Shown: positions 16,721-25,383 of the stretch, one piece after another
Position numbering within the stretch: the first letter of the stretch is position 1
Layout: each line of letters opens with the position of its first letter
NCBI GenBank assembly: GCA_041690995.1
Contig: JBEPVM010000022.1
Location: 1 to 28,530 of the forward strand
DNA length: 28,530 nt
Source: UBA4722 sp041690995
Lineage (GTDB): Bacteria; Pseudomonadota; Gammaproteobacteria; DSM-16500
Direction: 5' to 3'
Translations under genes and position numbers: made by a program
Notes under the pieces: generated by a model
What the model was told of the DNA's origin: nothing
Database searches by the model: none
What the model saw: the letters and a program-made list of their open reading frames with translations, nothing else

Positions 16721-19048
16721 ATGTCGTCAGCCTCACTTATCAAGATGATAAAACACTTTCGCTTTAATTTGGGTATTCCAGCATTATTGCCAGAATGGAA
16801 AAAGCTATTTTCAACACGCGGTCTTAAAGCAGATTGTATTGCTGGTGTCACGGTTGCCTGCGTAGCAATTCCTCTCTCCTTGGCTATTGCGCTGGCAAGC
16901 GGTGTGTCTCCTGCTGTTGGGTTATTGACTGCGATTATTGGAAGTATTATTTGTGCATTATTTGGCGGTACTCCATTGTCAGTAAGTGGTCCTGCGGCGG
17001 CTATGTCGATTTTAGTCGCTGCTATTGTTGAGAGTAATGGATTCGCGGGCTTGCTGATTGTAACTTTAATTGCAGGTTGTTTACAATTATTCTCAGGTGT
17101 CCTGCGTTTAGGAAAATTTATTAATTTCGTGCCGTTTCCAGTGATAGCAGGTTTTACAGCAGGTATTGGAGCAATTATTTTAATTGGTCAGCTGCCACGT
17201 GTGCTTGGGCTACATCTTCCTGAAAACCCTTATATATTTAGCGTATTACATCATATTTGGTCTTTTTTGCCCCGCATTAAAGCTGCCACAGTCGGTTTAA
17301 GTTTATTTACTATTTTTACTGTTTTCTTATTGCCGCGTTATTTCCCTCGCTTACCTGCGCCTTTGATTGCTGTTATCCTGCCGTCTATTTTTGTAAGTGT
17401 ATTCAAAATTCCTGTTGAAATGATTGGAGCTATTCCCAATTCATTACCTTTGCCTGTTGTTCCGCATATTAATATGAATCAAATAGCTGAGTTATTTACC
17501 GATGCATTCATCGTTTTTGTGCTCGCTTCGCTTGAAACATTATTGTCTTCTTCTGTGGTGGATAGGTTGACTAAAGGTAAACGGCATGACCCAGATCAAG
17601 AACTTGTAGGGCAGGGGCTTGGAAATATTGTATCGGCGTTTTTTGGCGGCATCCCTGTAACAGGGGTGATTGCGCGTTCTGCACTTAATATTCAAGCGGG
17701 TGCTAAAACGCGTCGATCATCCATGATTCATGGAGCCATATTGATACTTGCAGTGTATTTTTGTGCATCGCTTATTAGTCAAATTCCGATTGCTGTATTG
17801 TCAGGTGTGTTAATTGCAGTGGCATTACGTATGATGCATCCACGTGAATTTATCATGATATGGCGTACGGGTTGGGCAGAAGGGTGTATCTATCTCGCGA
17901 CATTTGTTTCTATTATAGGGTTTGATTTATTAGCAGGCATTAAAATTGGTATTATGATTGCTTTAATCATTGCGTTATTCCGTATGAGTCGGATTCAAGC
18001 CAGTGTACGTAATCGGGAGATGTTTGGGCCTACGTTGGTGACATTAAAAGGATCACTCACATTTTTATCTTCCTCGCAGTTAGATGAAGTCCGCCATATA
18101 TTACAAAAAAAAGAGTTAAAACAAGGTATCATTTTTGATTTATCACATTTAGAAGTATTGGATACATCAGGTGCGGCGCAATTATTGGAGATATTAAATC
18201 AATTAGTCATGCGTCATATTAAATTTGCTTTAAAAGGCGTGACGCCAGAACACACTCAAATTTTACAGGCGTTAGATGGTCATGATGCGAATACACTTAA
18301 TTCGCATTTAATTTATGATGAAAGCGAGCTGGAAGACCTTTGGAAAAATAACCAACATTATGGCATGGCGCGTTTGGCGTATGGTGCTAAAAAATTCAAT
18401 GAAGATGTTGAAGGGCATCATAAAAGCTTATTCAAAAAATTAGCGCACTCTCAAAAGCCGCATACTTTATTTATTGCTTGTTCAGATAGTCGCGTGAATA
18501 CTAATCTCATTACATCGACTGAGCCAGGCGAATTATTTACAGTGCGAAATGTCGGTAATATTATTCCGCCTTTCGATGCACAGGGCATGCATTCTGAAGC
18601 AGCAGCCATAGAATTTGCTATTATTCATTTGGGTGTGAGAGAAATTGTTGTGTGTGGCCATGCGGGATGCGGCGCTATTCAAGCAATTTTAGCAGAGGAA
18701 ACGCTTTCAAAAGAACGTCAGGCAACCATGCCTAATTTGAGCCAATGGATTGAGTTGGCACATGATGTCAAAGAAAAGTTGCCATTCGGTATTTCTCTGA
18801 AAAAAGCAGTGCAATTTAATGTATTACTGCAATTAGAAAATTTAAAAACCTATCCTATTGTACAAGAAAGATTAGCAGCCAAAAAAATTCGTCTGCACGG
18901 TTGGTATTACAGTATTTCAAAAGCAACCTTGAATGAATGGGATGAAGAGCAAAATATGTTTGTGCCCATGGGAACATTACTGACACGCGCGATGGAGCAG
19001 GACATGCAGTCGGGCACGCAGTTTCAGACGCCGTATAGCAGTTTGTGA
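16721..19048 (+). CDS. SulP bicarbonate/sulfate transporter fused to beta-carbonic anhydrase
   Basis: This 775-residue protein has three parts. Residues about 28-430 are a SulP/SLC26 membrane domain with typical VACVAIPLSLAIALASG and GGTPLSVSGPAAAMS segments. Residues about 437-530 are a STAS domain with LDTSGAAQLLE (Ser483 at the usual regulatory position). Residues about 555-775 are a beta-carbonic anhydrase with zinc ligands Cys587, His647 and Cys650, and the Asp589-Arg591 pair (CSDSR). Such fusions are known and probably couple anion, likely bicarbonate, transport in the inner membrane to CO2 hydration in the cytoplasm. GGGAG sits six bases before the ATG. It may be read from the upstream block or from its own promoter in the 68-bp gap. 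Confidence 0.9.
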   Translation: MSSASLIKMIKHFRFNLGIPALLPEWKKLFSTRGLKADCIAGVTVACVAIPLSLAIALASGVSPAVGLLTAIIGSIICALFGGTPLSVSGPAAAMSILVAAIVESNGFAGLLIVTLIAGCLQLFSGVLRLGKFINFVPFPVIAGFTAGIGAIILIGQLPRVLGLHLPENPYIFSVLHHIWSFLPRIKAATVGLSLFTIFTVFLLPRYFPRLPAPLIAVILPSIFVSVFKIPVEMIGAIPNSLPLPVVPHINMNQIAELFTDAFIVFVLASLETLLSSSVVDRLTKGKRHDPDQELVGQGLGNIVSAFFGGIPVTGVIARSALNIQAGAKTRRSSMIHGAILILAVYFCASLISQIPIAVLSGVLIAVALRMMHPREFIMIWRTGWAEGCIYLATFVSIIGFDLLAGIKIGIMIALIIALFRMSRIQASVRNREMFGPTLVTLKGSLTFLSSSQLDEVRHILQKKELKQGIIFDLSHLEVLDTSGAAQLLEILNQLVMRHIKFALKGVTPEHTQILQALDGHDANTLNSHLIYDESELEDLWKNNQHYGMARLAYGAKKFNEDVEGHHKSLFKKLAHSQKPHTLFIACSDSRVNTNLITSTEPGELFTVRNVGNIIPPFDAQGMHSEAAAIEFAIIHLGVREIVVCGHAGCGAIQAILAEETLSKERQATMPNLSQWIELAHDVKEKLPFGISLKKAVQFNVLLQLENLKTYPIVQERLAAKKIRLHGWYYSISKATLNEWDEEQNMFVPMGTLLTRAMEQDMQSGTQFQTPYSSL

Positions 19049-19085
19049 AGGTTGAAGGGATTTGTTGAGAAAGTTCATTCCACTA

Positions 19086-19213
19086 CGTCATTCCCGCGAA
19101 GGCGGGAACCTATTCTGATGTGTAACTAAACCTGTCTTAATCAATGGAAATTATTTTACTAAAGTCAGTTTAGCTACAGGGCAGAATAGGTTCCCGCCTT
19201 CGCGGGAATGACG
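19086..19213. repeat. Palindromic MITE-like element with 32-bp perfect inverted arms
   Basis: Bases 19086-19117 and 19182-19213 are exact reverse complements over 32 bp. Similarity continues into the 64-bp centre (TAACTAAAC against GTTTAGCTA). Each arm also folds on itself (TTCCCGC...GCGGGAA). The core resembles the CATTCCCGCGAAGGCGGGAA repeats scattered in many proteobacterial genomes. Downstream of the SulP gene it should also act as a terminator. No transposase is present. Confidence 0.8.
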
Positions 19214-19302
19214 CACTTGAAGGAATGCTCTCGCTTTTTTTATATTATTAGACACAGATTCTAATCGTATGGATGAACATCTATGAATGTTTTTTGATTT
19301 GT

Positions 19303-19497
19303 TTATGAAAAAGTTAAAAGTCTCGGAGACCCGGTTAATTCAGAAACAGTAGCTTCATCCCTTGTGTTATCTTTCTCTTCTTTTTCTTCATGTTGATTTC
19401 TTTTGGGTACGAGTAACAATTTTGAATCCAAAATACTTTGTATGAGAGTAACGGTTGCGTTTTCGTCAAGAAGAACATTCGCAGGATCTCCATGATA
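19303..19497 (-). pseudogene. Decayed reading frame, possible gene remnant
   Basis: The minus strand is open from 19497 to a TAA at 19303-19305. It reads as a natural C-terminal segment (GDPANVLLDENATVTLIQSI, then a Glu/Lys-rich stretch and SPRLLTFS), but has no ATG and a stop immediately upstream. Composition suggests the end of a lost, possibly effector-like gene. I do not recognise the family. The rest of the 431 bases from 19214 to 19644 holds nothing I can name. Confidence 0.3.
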
Positions 19498-19644
19498 TTA
19501 AAGATCTCGATGGTATTAAAAAAGATAAAAAGGAACCTAAAATGCAGACCACAGGCTGTACCAAAAAGCCATAAATAAGGCCAAATATCAACAACGGAAG
19601 ACGCTTTAATTTCATCTACATTCTCTCTGGATATAAATCATTAA

Positions 19645-21105
19645 TTACTGTCCCTGGGCGAGTGAAAATCCTATTCTTCCATCATAAGTATAAAGGTTTT
19701 CAGTTTTAATGACGTCTAAATTGAGTTTTTCAAATTGTTGCAATAATTCAATAATCACTTGATGTGTAATAGGTTTAAGATTTTTCGTATCTGTAGTTGC
19801 CTGGAATCGACAGCTACAATGGGCCGCATAAGGCGCATCAATCATGCAATCAGGCCATATTTTTAAGCCGCGACTGGTGATAACAATAAGTTGCAAATCT
19901 TTACTGATTGTTTTAAGCATTTCGCCTAATTTTTCGGGTGTATGAGTGGGGTTATCAATAAAAACATCTACGCCGACTAATTCTTTTTTGACGATTGTTT
20001 TTTTGCGTTCGCCATAACATTCAATTTTCGCCCGTACATCTTGTTGATAATGAACAGGATGAAAATGCGAAGGTGTCTGGCCAAGACGTACGATCACTGC
20101 ATCAGCGAATTCATCCGTATTGGCTTTTTGTTTGCTGTGTTTTGTAGAATAAACATCTGCTGTGTGAATGCCATCTTCTACTGTTTTTAACCACGCATTT
20201 TCAATGAGTGTAGCAGCCTGTGGTTGATTGATATGAATTAACATTTGAATGGCTGCATTAATTAACCCGGACGGGTTTGCGATTTTTTTGCCTGCAATGT
20301 CAGGTGCTGAGCCATGAATCGCTTCAAACATAGCGACATGGTTGCCCACGTTGGCGGAACCTGCAAGTCCAACGGAACCTGCAATTTGTGCAGCGACATC
20401 GGAGATAATATCCCCATATAAATTTGATGTCACAATCACATTAAACCGTTCAGGTTCTGCAGCGACTAAGGCAGTGCCTATATCAATAATAAAATGCTCG
20501 GTTTGGATATCAGGATATTCTTTTGCGATTTCATTGAATACTTGATGGAAAATGCCATCTGTCATTTTCATAATATTATCTTTTGTTAAACAAGTGACTT
20601 TTTTACGATTGAATTTACGCGCATATTCAAAGGCGTAATGCACGATGCGCTCACAGCCTGGACGTGTGACTAATTTTAAGCATTGATAAACTTCGTCAGT
20701 TTGCTGATGCTCGATGCCCGCGTAAGTGCCTTCTTCATTCTCACGTATAATCACTAAATCCATCGCAGGATGGTTCGTTTGAATAAAGGGCGCGTAAGAT
20801 ATACAAGGACGTACGTTAGCAAATAAACCCAGTGTTTTACGTAACGTGACATTTAAACTTTTATAGCCGCCACCTTGCGGTGTCGTAATAGGCCCTTTTA
20901 ATAAGATTTTCGTTCGTTTTAAAGATTCCCACGCGCTGTCAGGAATGCCTGAGCTGAAGCCTTGTAAGTAAATTTTTTCGCCGATATCTATTATTTCAGG
21001 GTCAATATTGGCATTTGCAGCTTTTAAAATAGCCAGGGTAGCATTCATAATCTCGGGGCCAATGCCATCACCATAAGCGATTGTGATTGGAGTTTTAACT
21101 GTCAT
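19645..21105 (-). CDS. icd: Isocitrate dehydrogenase, C-terminally extended, predicted NAD-type
   Basis: This 486-residue protein oxidises isocitrate to 2-oxoglutarate in the citric acid cycle. Substrate residues are seen in SLNVTLRKTLGLFANVRP (Ser83, Asn85, Arg89, Arg99) and Arg121. Metal-binding aspartates lie in NLYGDIISDVAAQ (Asp232, Asp236). Residues about 340-486 are an extra domain found in Rickettsia/Thermus-type enzymes but not in E. coli Icd. The coenzyme loop reads HGSAPDIAGKKIANP. Asp269, Ile270 and Ala276 occupy the places of Lys344, Tyr345 and Val351 of NADP-specific E. coli Icd, and are the residues of NAD-dependent members. NAD use is therefore predicted. AGAGGG precedes the ATG. 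It follows murF by 14 bases. Confidence 0.88.
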   Translation of the reverse strand: MTVKTPITIAYGDGIGPEIMNATLAILKAANANIDPEIIDIGEKIYLQGFSSGIPDSAWESLKRTKILLKGPITTPQGGGYKSLNVTLRKTLGLFANVRPCISYAPFIQTNHPAMDLVIIRENEEGTYAGIEHQQTDEVYQCLKLVTRPGCERIVHYAFEYARKFNRKKVTCLTKDNIMKMTDGIFHQVFNEIAKEYPDIQTEHFIIDIGTALVAAEPERFNVIVTSNLYGDIISDVAAQIAGSVGLAGSANVGNHVAMFEAIHGSAPDIAGKKIANPSGLINAAIQMLIHINQPQAATLIENAWLKTVEDGIHTADVYSTKHSKQKANTDEFADAVIVRLGQTPSHFHPVHYQQDVRAKIECYGERKKTIVKKELVGVDVFIDNPTHTPEKLGEMLKTISKDLQLIVITSRGLKIWPDCMIDAPYAAHCSCRFQATTDTKNLKPITHQVIIELLQQFEKLNLDVIKTENLYTYDGRIGFSLAQGQ

Positions 21106-21119
21106 GGAGTTGCCCTCTT

Positions 21120-22466
21120 TTAGATTGTTATTGTATTGATAATTCGTTCCATACGCATGGAACGTGATCCTTTAATTAATAAAGTATTATCTGGAGTTAA
21201 GTGGGGCTGTAAAGCAGAAACTAATGTATTGTATTCTGTAAAATGCTCTGCACCTTCACCGAACGCTTCACTGGCTGCTTTGGATAATTCACCTAGTGTA
21301 AACAGATATTGAATCCCTGCCGCACGGATTTTCTCTCCTGCTTGATAATGTAATTTTTTTTCATCAGCGCCAAGTTCTTTCATATCACCCAATACAAGAA
21401 TACGTGTGCCAGGAAAAGCGGCAAGTGTAGTAATAGCCGCTTGTAATGAAAAGGGATTGGCATTGTAAGTATCATTGATCACACGCGTGCCGCCCGGTAA
21501 AAAAGATTCTTGCATTCGGCCTGGCGCGGGTGCTACTTGTTCCAAGCCTTTTTTAATTGTTTCTAAATCAATCTGAATAGCGAGTGTAGCAGCAGTGGCG
21601 GCTAGCGCATTCATAATATTATGTGTGCCAAGCAGGGGTAAAAGAACATCGATATTACCTTTGGGGGTGTGGAGTTGAGTAGACGAATGATGTTTGATAG
21701 TTGCTGTAATATCAGATGGATTTTTTAACCCGAAACTGAGCAAAGAATGTTCTTTAACTAAATCACGCCAGTAAGAAAAATGCGCGTCATCACTATTGAG
21801 CACTGCAACTCCATTTTTTTCTAATCCTAAAAATATTTCACTTTTAGCGTGCGCAACACCTGCAACACTCTGTAAACCTTCCAGATGTGCCTCTGCAGCA
21901 TTCGTGATAACGGCGACTCTCATAGGCTTAGTCAATTGAGATAAATAAGCAATTTCACCCAAATGATTCATGCCCATTTCAACGACTGCATAGCGGTGAT
22001 TGGCGTTTAAGCGTAATAAACTGAGGGGTAAACCAATATGATTGTTAAAATTGCCTTGGGTTGCCAAGACTTCGGCAGGGCCATTGCTAGAAGCGGCGCG
22101 CAAAATAGCGGCGATCATGTTTTTTAAAGTCGTCTTGCCATTGCTTCCCGTGACGCCGATGAAGGGGATAGTAAAACGCTGACGCCAATGAGCGCTGAGT
22201 TTGCCTAGGGCATCTATCGTATCAGATACTTGGATCTGAGGAATAGGCGAGTCAATTAAACGGCTTACCAAGGCGGCAGAAGCGCCTTTTTGATCTGCCT
22301 CGGCGACAAAATCATGGCCGTCTAGCTTCTCTCCCTGGATGGCGACAAATAAATTGCCTGGCTGTAGAGTACGAGTGTCTATACTGACGCCATTAAATGC
22401 TTGATCTGCTTCAAAAGAATTGATATTTAAGATTTTTGTTAATTCAGCTAACGACATGGTAATCAT
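21120..22466 (-). CDS. murF: UDP-MurNAc-tripeptide:D-Ala-D-Ala ligase
   Basis: MurF adds D-Ala-D-Ala to the cytoplasmic peptidoglycan precursor using ATP. The 448 residues match the family length (E. coli 452). The ATP loop GVTGSNGKTT is at residues 104-113. TQGNFNNHIGLPLSLL, VVEMGMNHLGEI and INDTYNANPFSL are the conserved Mur-ligase blocks. The start at 22466 (MITMSLAELT) fits the family N-terminus better than the internal ATG at 22457. It stands apart from the mur/fts cluster and is divergent from pabB. Confidence 0.95.
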   Translation of the reverse strand: MITMSLAELTKILNINSFEADQAFNGVSIDTRTLQPGNLFVAIQGEKLDGHDFVAEADQKGASAALVSRLIDSPIPQIQVSDTIDALGKLSAHWRQRFTIPFIGVTGSNGKTTLKNMIAAILRAASSNGPAEVLATQGNFNNHIGLPLSLLRLNANHRYAVVEMGMNHLGEIAYLSQLTKPMRVAVITNAAEAHLEGLQSVAGVAHAKSEIFLGLEKNGVAVLNSDDAHFSYWRDLVKEHSLLSFGLKNPSDITATIKHHSSTQLHTPKGNIDVLLPLLGTHNIMNALAATAATLAIQIDLETIKKGLEQVAPAPGRMQESFLPGGTRVINDTYNANPFSLQAAITTLAAFPGTRILVLGDMKELGADEKKLHYQAGEKIRAAGIQYLFTLGELSKAASEAFGEGAEHFTEYNTLVSALQPHLTPDNTLLIKGSRSMRMERIINTITI

Positions 22467-22494
22467 GATAAATCGCTTCTTAAGGGTTTAAGTA

Positions 22495-22522
22495 TTGATA
22501 ATAGTGAATTTTAGCATATAAT
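22495..22522 (+). promoter_or_regulatory. Sigma70-type promoter for pabB
   Basis: TTGATA (22495-22500) and TATAAT (22517-22522) are separated by 16 bp. Transcription would begin near 22529, only about three bases before the pabB ATG at 22532. The message would be nearly leaderless, which agrees with the absence of a Shine-Dalgarno sequence there. Confidence 0.6.
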
Positions 22523-22531
22523 TCGCAGCAA

Positions 22532-23905
22532 ATGTTACGTCCTAAACAACAAGAAATACCCTACCAAGACCCTGTGACTATTTTTGCCTATTTTGCAGAT
22601 CAAACAGGGGTGGTTTTTCTCGATAGCGCTCAATTACGGGAGCAGTGCGGTCGTTATAGCTTTATCGCGATTGATCCTTTTTCCACATTCACCATTAAAA
22701 ATTCAGAAAATAATCTTTTTGAGATTCTTGAGGAAAATCTAAAAAAATACCCATTGGCCATTCATTCTGACTTGCCCCCGTTTCAGGGCGGTGCGGCAGG
22801 ATTTTTTTCGTATGATTTATATCGCTATTTAGAAAAAATAACGGTACAGCAGTTAGATGATATGGCATTTCCTGATATGGCGATTGGATTGTATGATTTA
22901 GTGATTGCGTTTGATCATGTATTACAGAGAGCATGGATTTTTTCAAGTGGGTATCCAGAGCGAGAAAAATCAGCGCGTGTGGAGCGTGCCAATAAAAGAA
23001 TGCGCTGGTTGTTAAATATCACCCATCATATAGATGCCTTACCTACATTGTCTAATGTGCTATTAGCCAAGAAAAATATTGAAACCAATTTTACTGCGGA
23101 ACAATATCAAGCGGCTGTACGAAGAGTCATCGATTTTATTTTAGCGGGTGATATATTTGAAGCGAATATTGCACAGCGTTTTAAAGCGTATTTACCTAAA
23201 AATTTTCCTTCCTTTGATTTATATCATCGTTTACGGTTGATCAATCCTGCACCTTTTGCAAGTTATATAAAATTTTATGATACAGTGATTGCCTCCGCGT
23301 CACCCGAACGTTTTTTGAAATTAAAAGATAATCAAGTGGAAGCACGACCCATTAAAGGAACACGTCCTCGAGGCAAAACAGTCACGGAAGACGTGCGATT
23401 AGCAGAAGATCTACTAAAAAGCGAAAAAGATCATGCAGAAAATAGTATGATTGTCGATTTGCTTCGTAATGATTTATCGCGTGTTTGTGAAGACCATAGC
23501 GTTAACGTATTGCAATTATGCGGTTTAGAAAGTTATCCTGCCGTGCATCATTTAGTTTCAGTGATCACGGGAAAATTACGAGATAAAATCCATGCGATTG
23601 ATTTATTATGCGCGACTTTTCCAGGCGGTTCAATCACGGGTGCGCCGAAAATTCGCGCGATGGAAATCATCGCTGAAATAGAGCCAACGTGTCGAGGGCC
23701 TTATTGTGGAAGCATTGGTTATATCGGGTTTAATGGCGATATGGATACTTCCATTGTTATTCGTACGTATGCGATTAAAAATAATAGTATTACTTTTCAA
23801 GCAGGGGGTGCGATTGTCGTGGACTCAAATCCCGAGGCGGAATATCAAGAAATGCTGACGAAAGCAAATGCATTGTATAAAGCATTGACGGAGACGTGCC
23901 AGTGA
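22532..23905 (+). CDS. pabB: Aminodeoxychorismate synthase component I
   Basis: PabB turns chorismate and ammonia into 4-amino-4-deoxychorismate for folate synthesis. The 457-residue protein has a GRYSFIAIDPF N-terminal block and a chorismate-binding C-terminal half. ARPIKGTRPRG carries Lys275, the lysine that marks PabB, where anthranilate synthase TrpE has Ala. HAENSMIVDLLRNDLSRVC and FPGGSITGAPKIRAMEII are the catalytic blocks. The stop overlaps the start of pabA, so the two subunits are translationally coupled. Confidence 0.92.
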   Translation: MLRPKQQEIPYQDPVTIFAYFADQTGVVFLDSAQLREQCGRYSFIAIDPFSTFTIKNSENNLFEILEENLKKYPLAIHSDLPPFQGGAAGFFSYDLYRYLEKITVQQLDDMAFPDMAIGLYDLVIAFDHVLQRAWIFSSGYPEREKSARVERANKRMRWLLNITHHIDALPTLSNVLLAKKNIETNFTAEQYQAAVRRVIDFILAGDIFEANIAQRFKAYLPKNFPSFDLYHRLRLINPAPFASYIKFYDTVIASASPERFLKLKDNQVEARPIKGTRPRGKTVTEDVRLAEDLLKSEKDHAENSMIVDLLRNDLSRVCEDHSVNVLQLCGLESYPAVHHLVSVITGKLRDKIHAIDLLCATFPGGSITGAPKIRAMEIIAEIEPTCRGPYCGSIGYIGFNGDMDTSIVIRTYAIKNNSITFQAGGAIVVDSNPEAEYQEMLTKANALYKALTETCQ

Positions 23906-24468
23906 TTTTATTGATTGATAATTACGATTCATTTGTTTATAACCTGGCAAGATATGTAGGCGAGCTGGGTTTTGAGCGATTAGTCAAACGCAACGATCAA
24001 ATTTCGTTGGAAGAAATAAAAGTATTAGCGCCTTCACATATTATCCTATCACCAGGCCCGGGGGAACCCAGGCAAGCAGGGATTTGTATGGATGTCGTGC
24101 GACATTTTGGTGGGCATATTCCTATATTAGGTGTGTGTTTAGGTCATCAAGCAATCGCTGAAGTGTATGGCGGAGTCGTAACACGCGCGAAGTATCCGAT
24201 GCATGGTAAAGCGTCTATGATTACACACCATGAAAAAACATTATTTAAAGACAGGGTGAATCCACTGCAAGCAGCGCGTTATCATTCGTTGATTGTAAGT
24301 GACGAATGTTTTCCCCAAGAATTACAAGTGACTGCGCGTTGTGAGAGAGGAGAAATCATGGCGTTGGAACATTTGACATTACCCGTATTTGGCGTGCAGT
24401 TTCATCCAGAGTCTGTGTTAACACAAGAGGGACATGGACTGCTGAAGAATTTTTTAGAGGGTGTCTAA
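23902..24468 (+). CDS. pabA: Aminodeoxychorismate/anthranilate synthase glutamine amidotransferase
   Basis: This class I glutaminase subunit supplies ammonia to PabB. I place the start at GTG 23902, which overlaps the pabB stop (GTGA) and lies eight bases after GGAG. The GTG at 23896 is too close to that site. The 188-residue product then begins ILLIDNYDSFVYNL, exactly like PabA, and the triad falls at Cys79 (GVCLGHQ), His168 and Glu170 (FHPES). PabA and TrpG cannot be separated by sequence alone and one protein may serve both. The coupling to pabB favours folate. Confidence 0.92.
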   Translation: MILLIDNYDSFVYNLARYVGELGFERLVKRNDQISLEEIKVLAPSHIILSPGPGEPRQAGICMDVVRHFGGHIPILGVCLGHQAIAEVYGGVVTRAKYPMHGKASMITHHEKTLFKDRVNPLQAARYHSLIVSDECFPQELQVTARCERGEIMALEHLTLPVFGVQFHPESVLTQEGHGLLKNFLEGV

Positions 24469-24472
24469 CTCA

Positions 24473-25030
24473 ATGATTATGCAAAAATTACCACGTGAGT
24501 TTTATAATCGAAACACTATTACAGTCGCTAATGAACTACTTGGGAAATGCCTTATTCATAAAATTGGCGATCTGGAATTGATAGGAAAAATTGTTGAAGT
24601 GGAATCGTATCTAGGGCCACACGATCTTGCTGCTCATTCTTCCAAGGGGCTTACTCCTCGGACTAAAGTGATGTTTGGGCCTCCTGGCTATGCTTATGTT
24701 TATATGATTTATGGCAAGTATTATTGTATGAATGTTGTGACAGAACAAGAAGGGCATGCGTCTGCTGTATTGTTACGCGCTGTTGAACCTATTCAAAATA
24801 TCGCAGGACGAACACAAGGCCCCGGGTTATTGTGCAACGCAATGGGCATTACTAAAGAGTTAAATGCGTATGATTTACTATCTGACAATTTTTATATTGC
24901 GGCAATGCCAGAACTTGATAAATTCATCTCTGTTAAGAGACCCAGAATAGGAGTGGATTATGCAGGAGAGTGGGCGAAGAAATTACTGCGCTTCTATATT
25001 AAAGGAAATAAATTTGTTTCAAGGCTTTAA
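24473..25030 (+). CDS. mpg: 3-methyladenine DNA glycosylase, AAG family
   Basis: This 185-residue AAG/MPG-type glycosylase removes alkylated purines in base-excision repair. IVEVESYLGPHDLAAHSSKG carries the catalytic Glu of the family, and FGPPGYAYVYMIYGKYYCMNVV is the conserved intercalating-loop region. LLRAVEPI and GPGLLCNAMGI follow as expected. I choose ATG 24473 because AGAGGG lies about 11 bases upstream. A GTG at 24461 has no room for a ribosome site. It starts four bases after the pabA stop, so it probably shares the pab transcript, linking repair to folate genes by position only. Confidence 0.9.
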   Translation: MIMQKLPREFYNRNTITVANELLGKCLIHKIGDLELIGKIVEVESYLGPHDLAAHSSKGLTPRTKVMFGPPGYAYVYMIYGKYYCMNVVTEQEGHASAVLLRAVEPIQNIAGRTQGPGLLCNAMGITKELNAYDLLSDNFYIAAMPELDKFISVKRPRIGVDYAGEWAKKLLRFYIKGNKFVSRL

Positions 25031-25057
25031 ATATTATTTTGCTACTACTACTTTGTT

Positions 25058-25090
25058 TGACTATTTTAGCGACTAGCGATAAAATAGTCA
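25058..25090 (+). terminator. Hairpin downstream of mpg
   Basis: TGACTATTTTA (25058-25068) and its exact complement (25080-25090) form an 11-bp stem with an 11-base loop, 28 bases after the mpg stop. It is AT-rich and not followed by a long T run, so it is a plausible but weak terminator of the pabB-pabA-mpg unit. Confidence 0.45.
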
Positions 25091-25208
25091 GAATCAATTT
25101 TAGTTTTGGCTAACCCCCAATCGCGCAAAATGCCCTTCCATCTTATCTCTATTATTAAACCGAATTAAAATATAGTTACCCTGTTCTTCTTATTAGGGTG
25201 AATCTCCC

Positions 25209-25225
25209 GTTAATATTTTGTTAAA
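25209..25225 (+). promoter_or_regulatory. PmrA-like direct repeat upstream of the Nudix-like gene
   Basis: GTTAATATTTTGTTAAA has two TTAA cores seven bases apart. It shares the inner TTAATATT with the box in front of the 766-residue gene. The flanking bases (G and A) do not fit the strict consensus. A weak -10 (TTTACT) follows. The gene starts about 160 bases downstream. The rest of the 353-bp gap (25031-25383) contains only the mpg hairpin and AT-rich sequence. Confidence 0.4.
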
Positions 25226-25383
25226 AGATATTTTTACTACATCGTGCCAGAGCGATATTTTGGAATGCGATCATCATTTATTTTCTAACTTTTGTATGTT
25301 GAGGTTTTTCAGATAGAAAAAAACAATATTTTTTGCTATCCTCTCACAAACCCGGTTTATAACTCATTACGAGAGGTGTGATT

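Noticed and set aside
19460..19570. Plus-strand fragment with IKDLDG, resembling the start of the Nudix-like protein (LKDLDG)
   Set aside because: The match is only about six residues in a short frame with no start; too weak to call a paralogue remnant.
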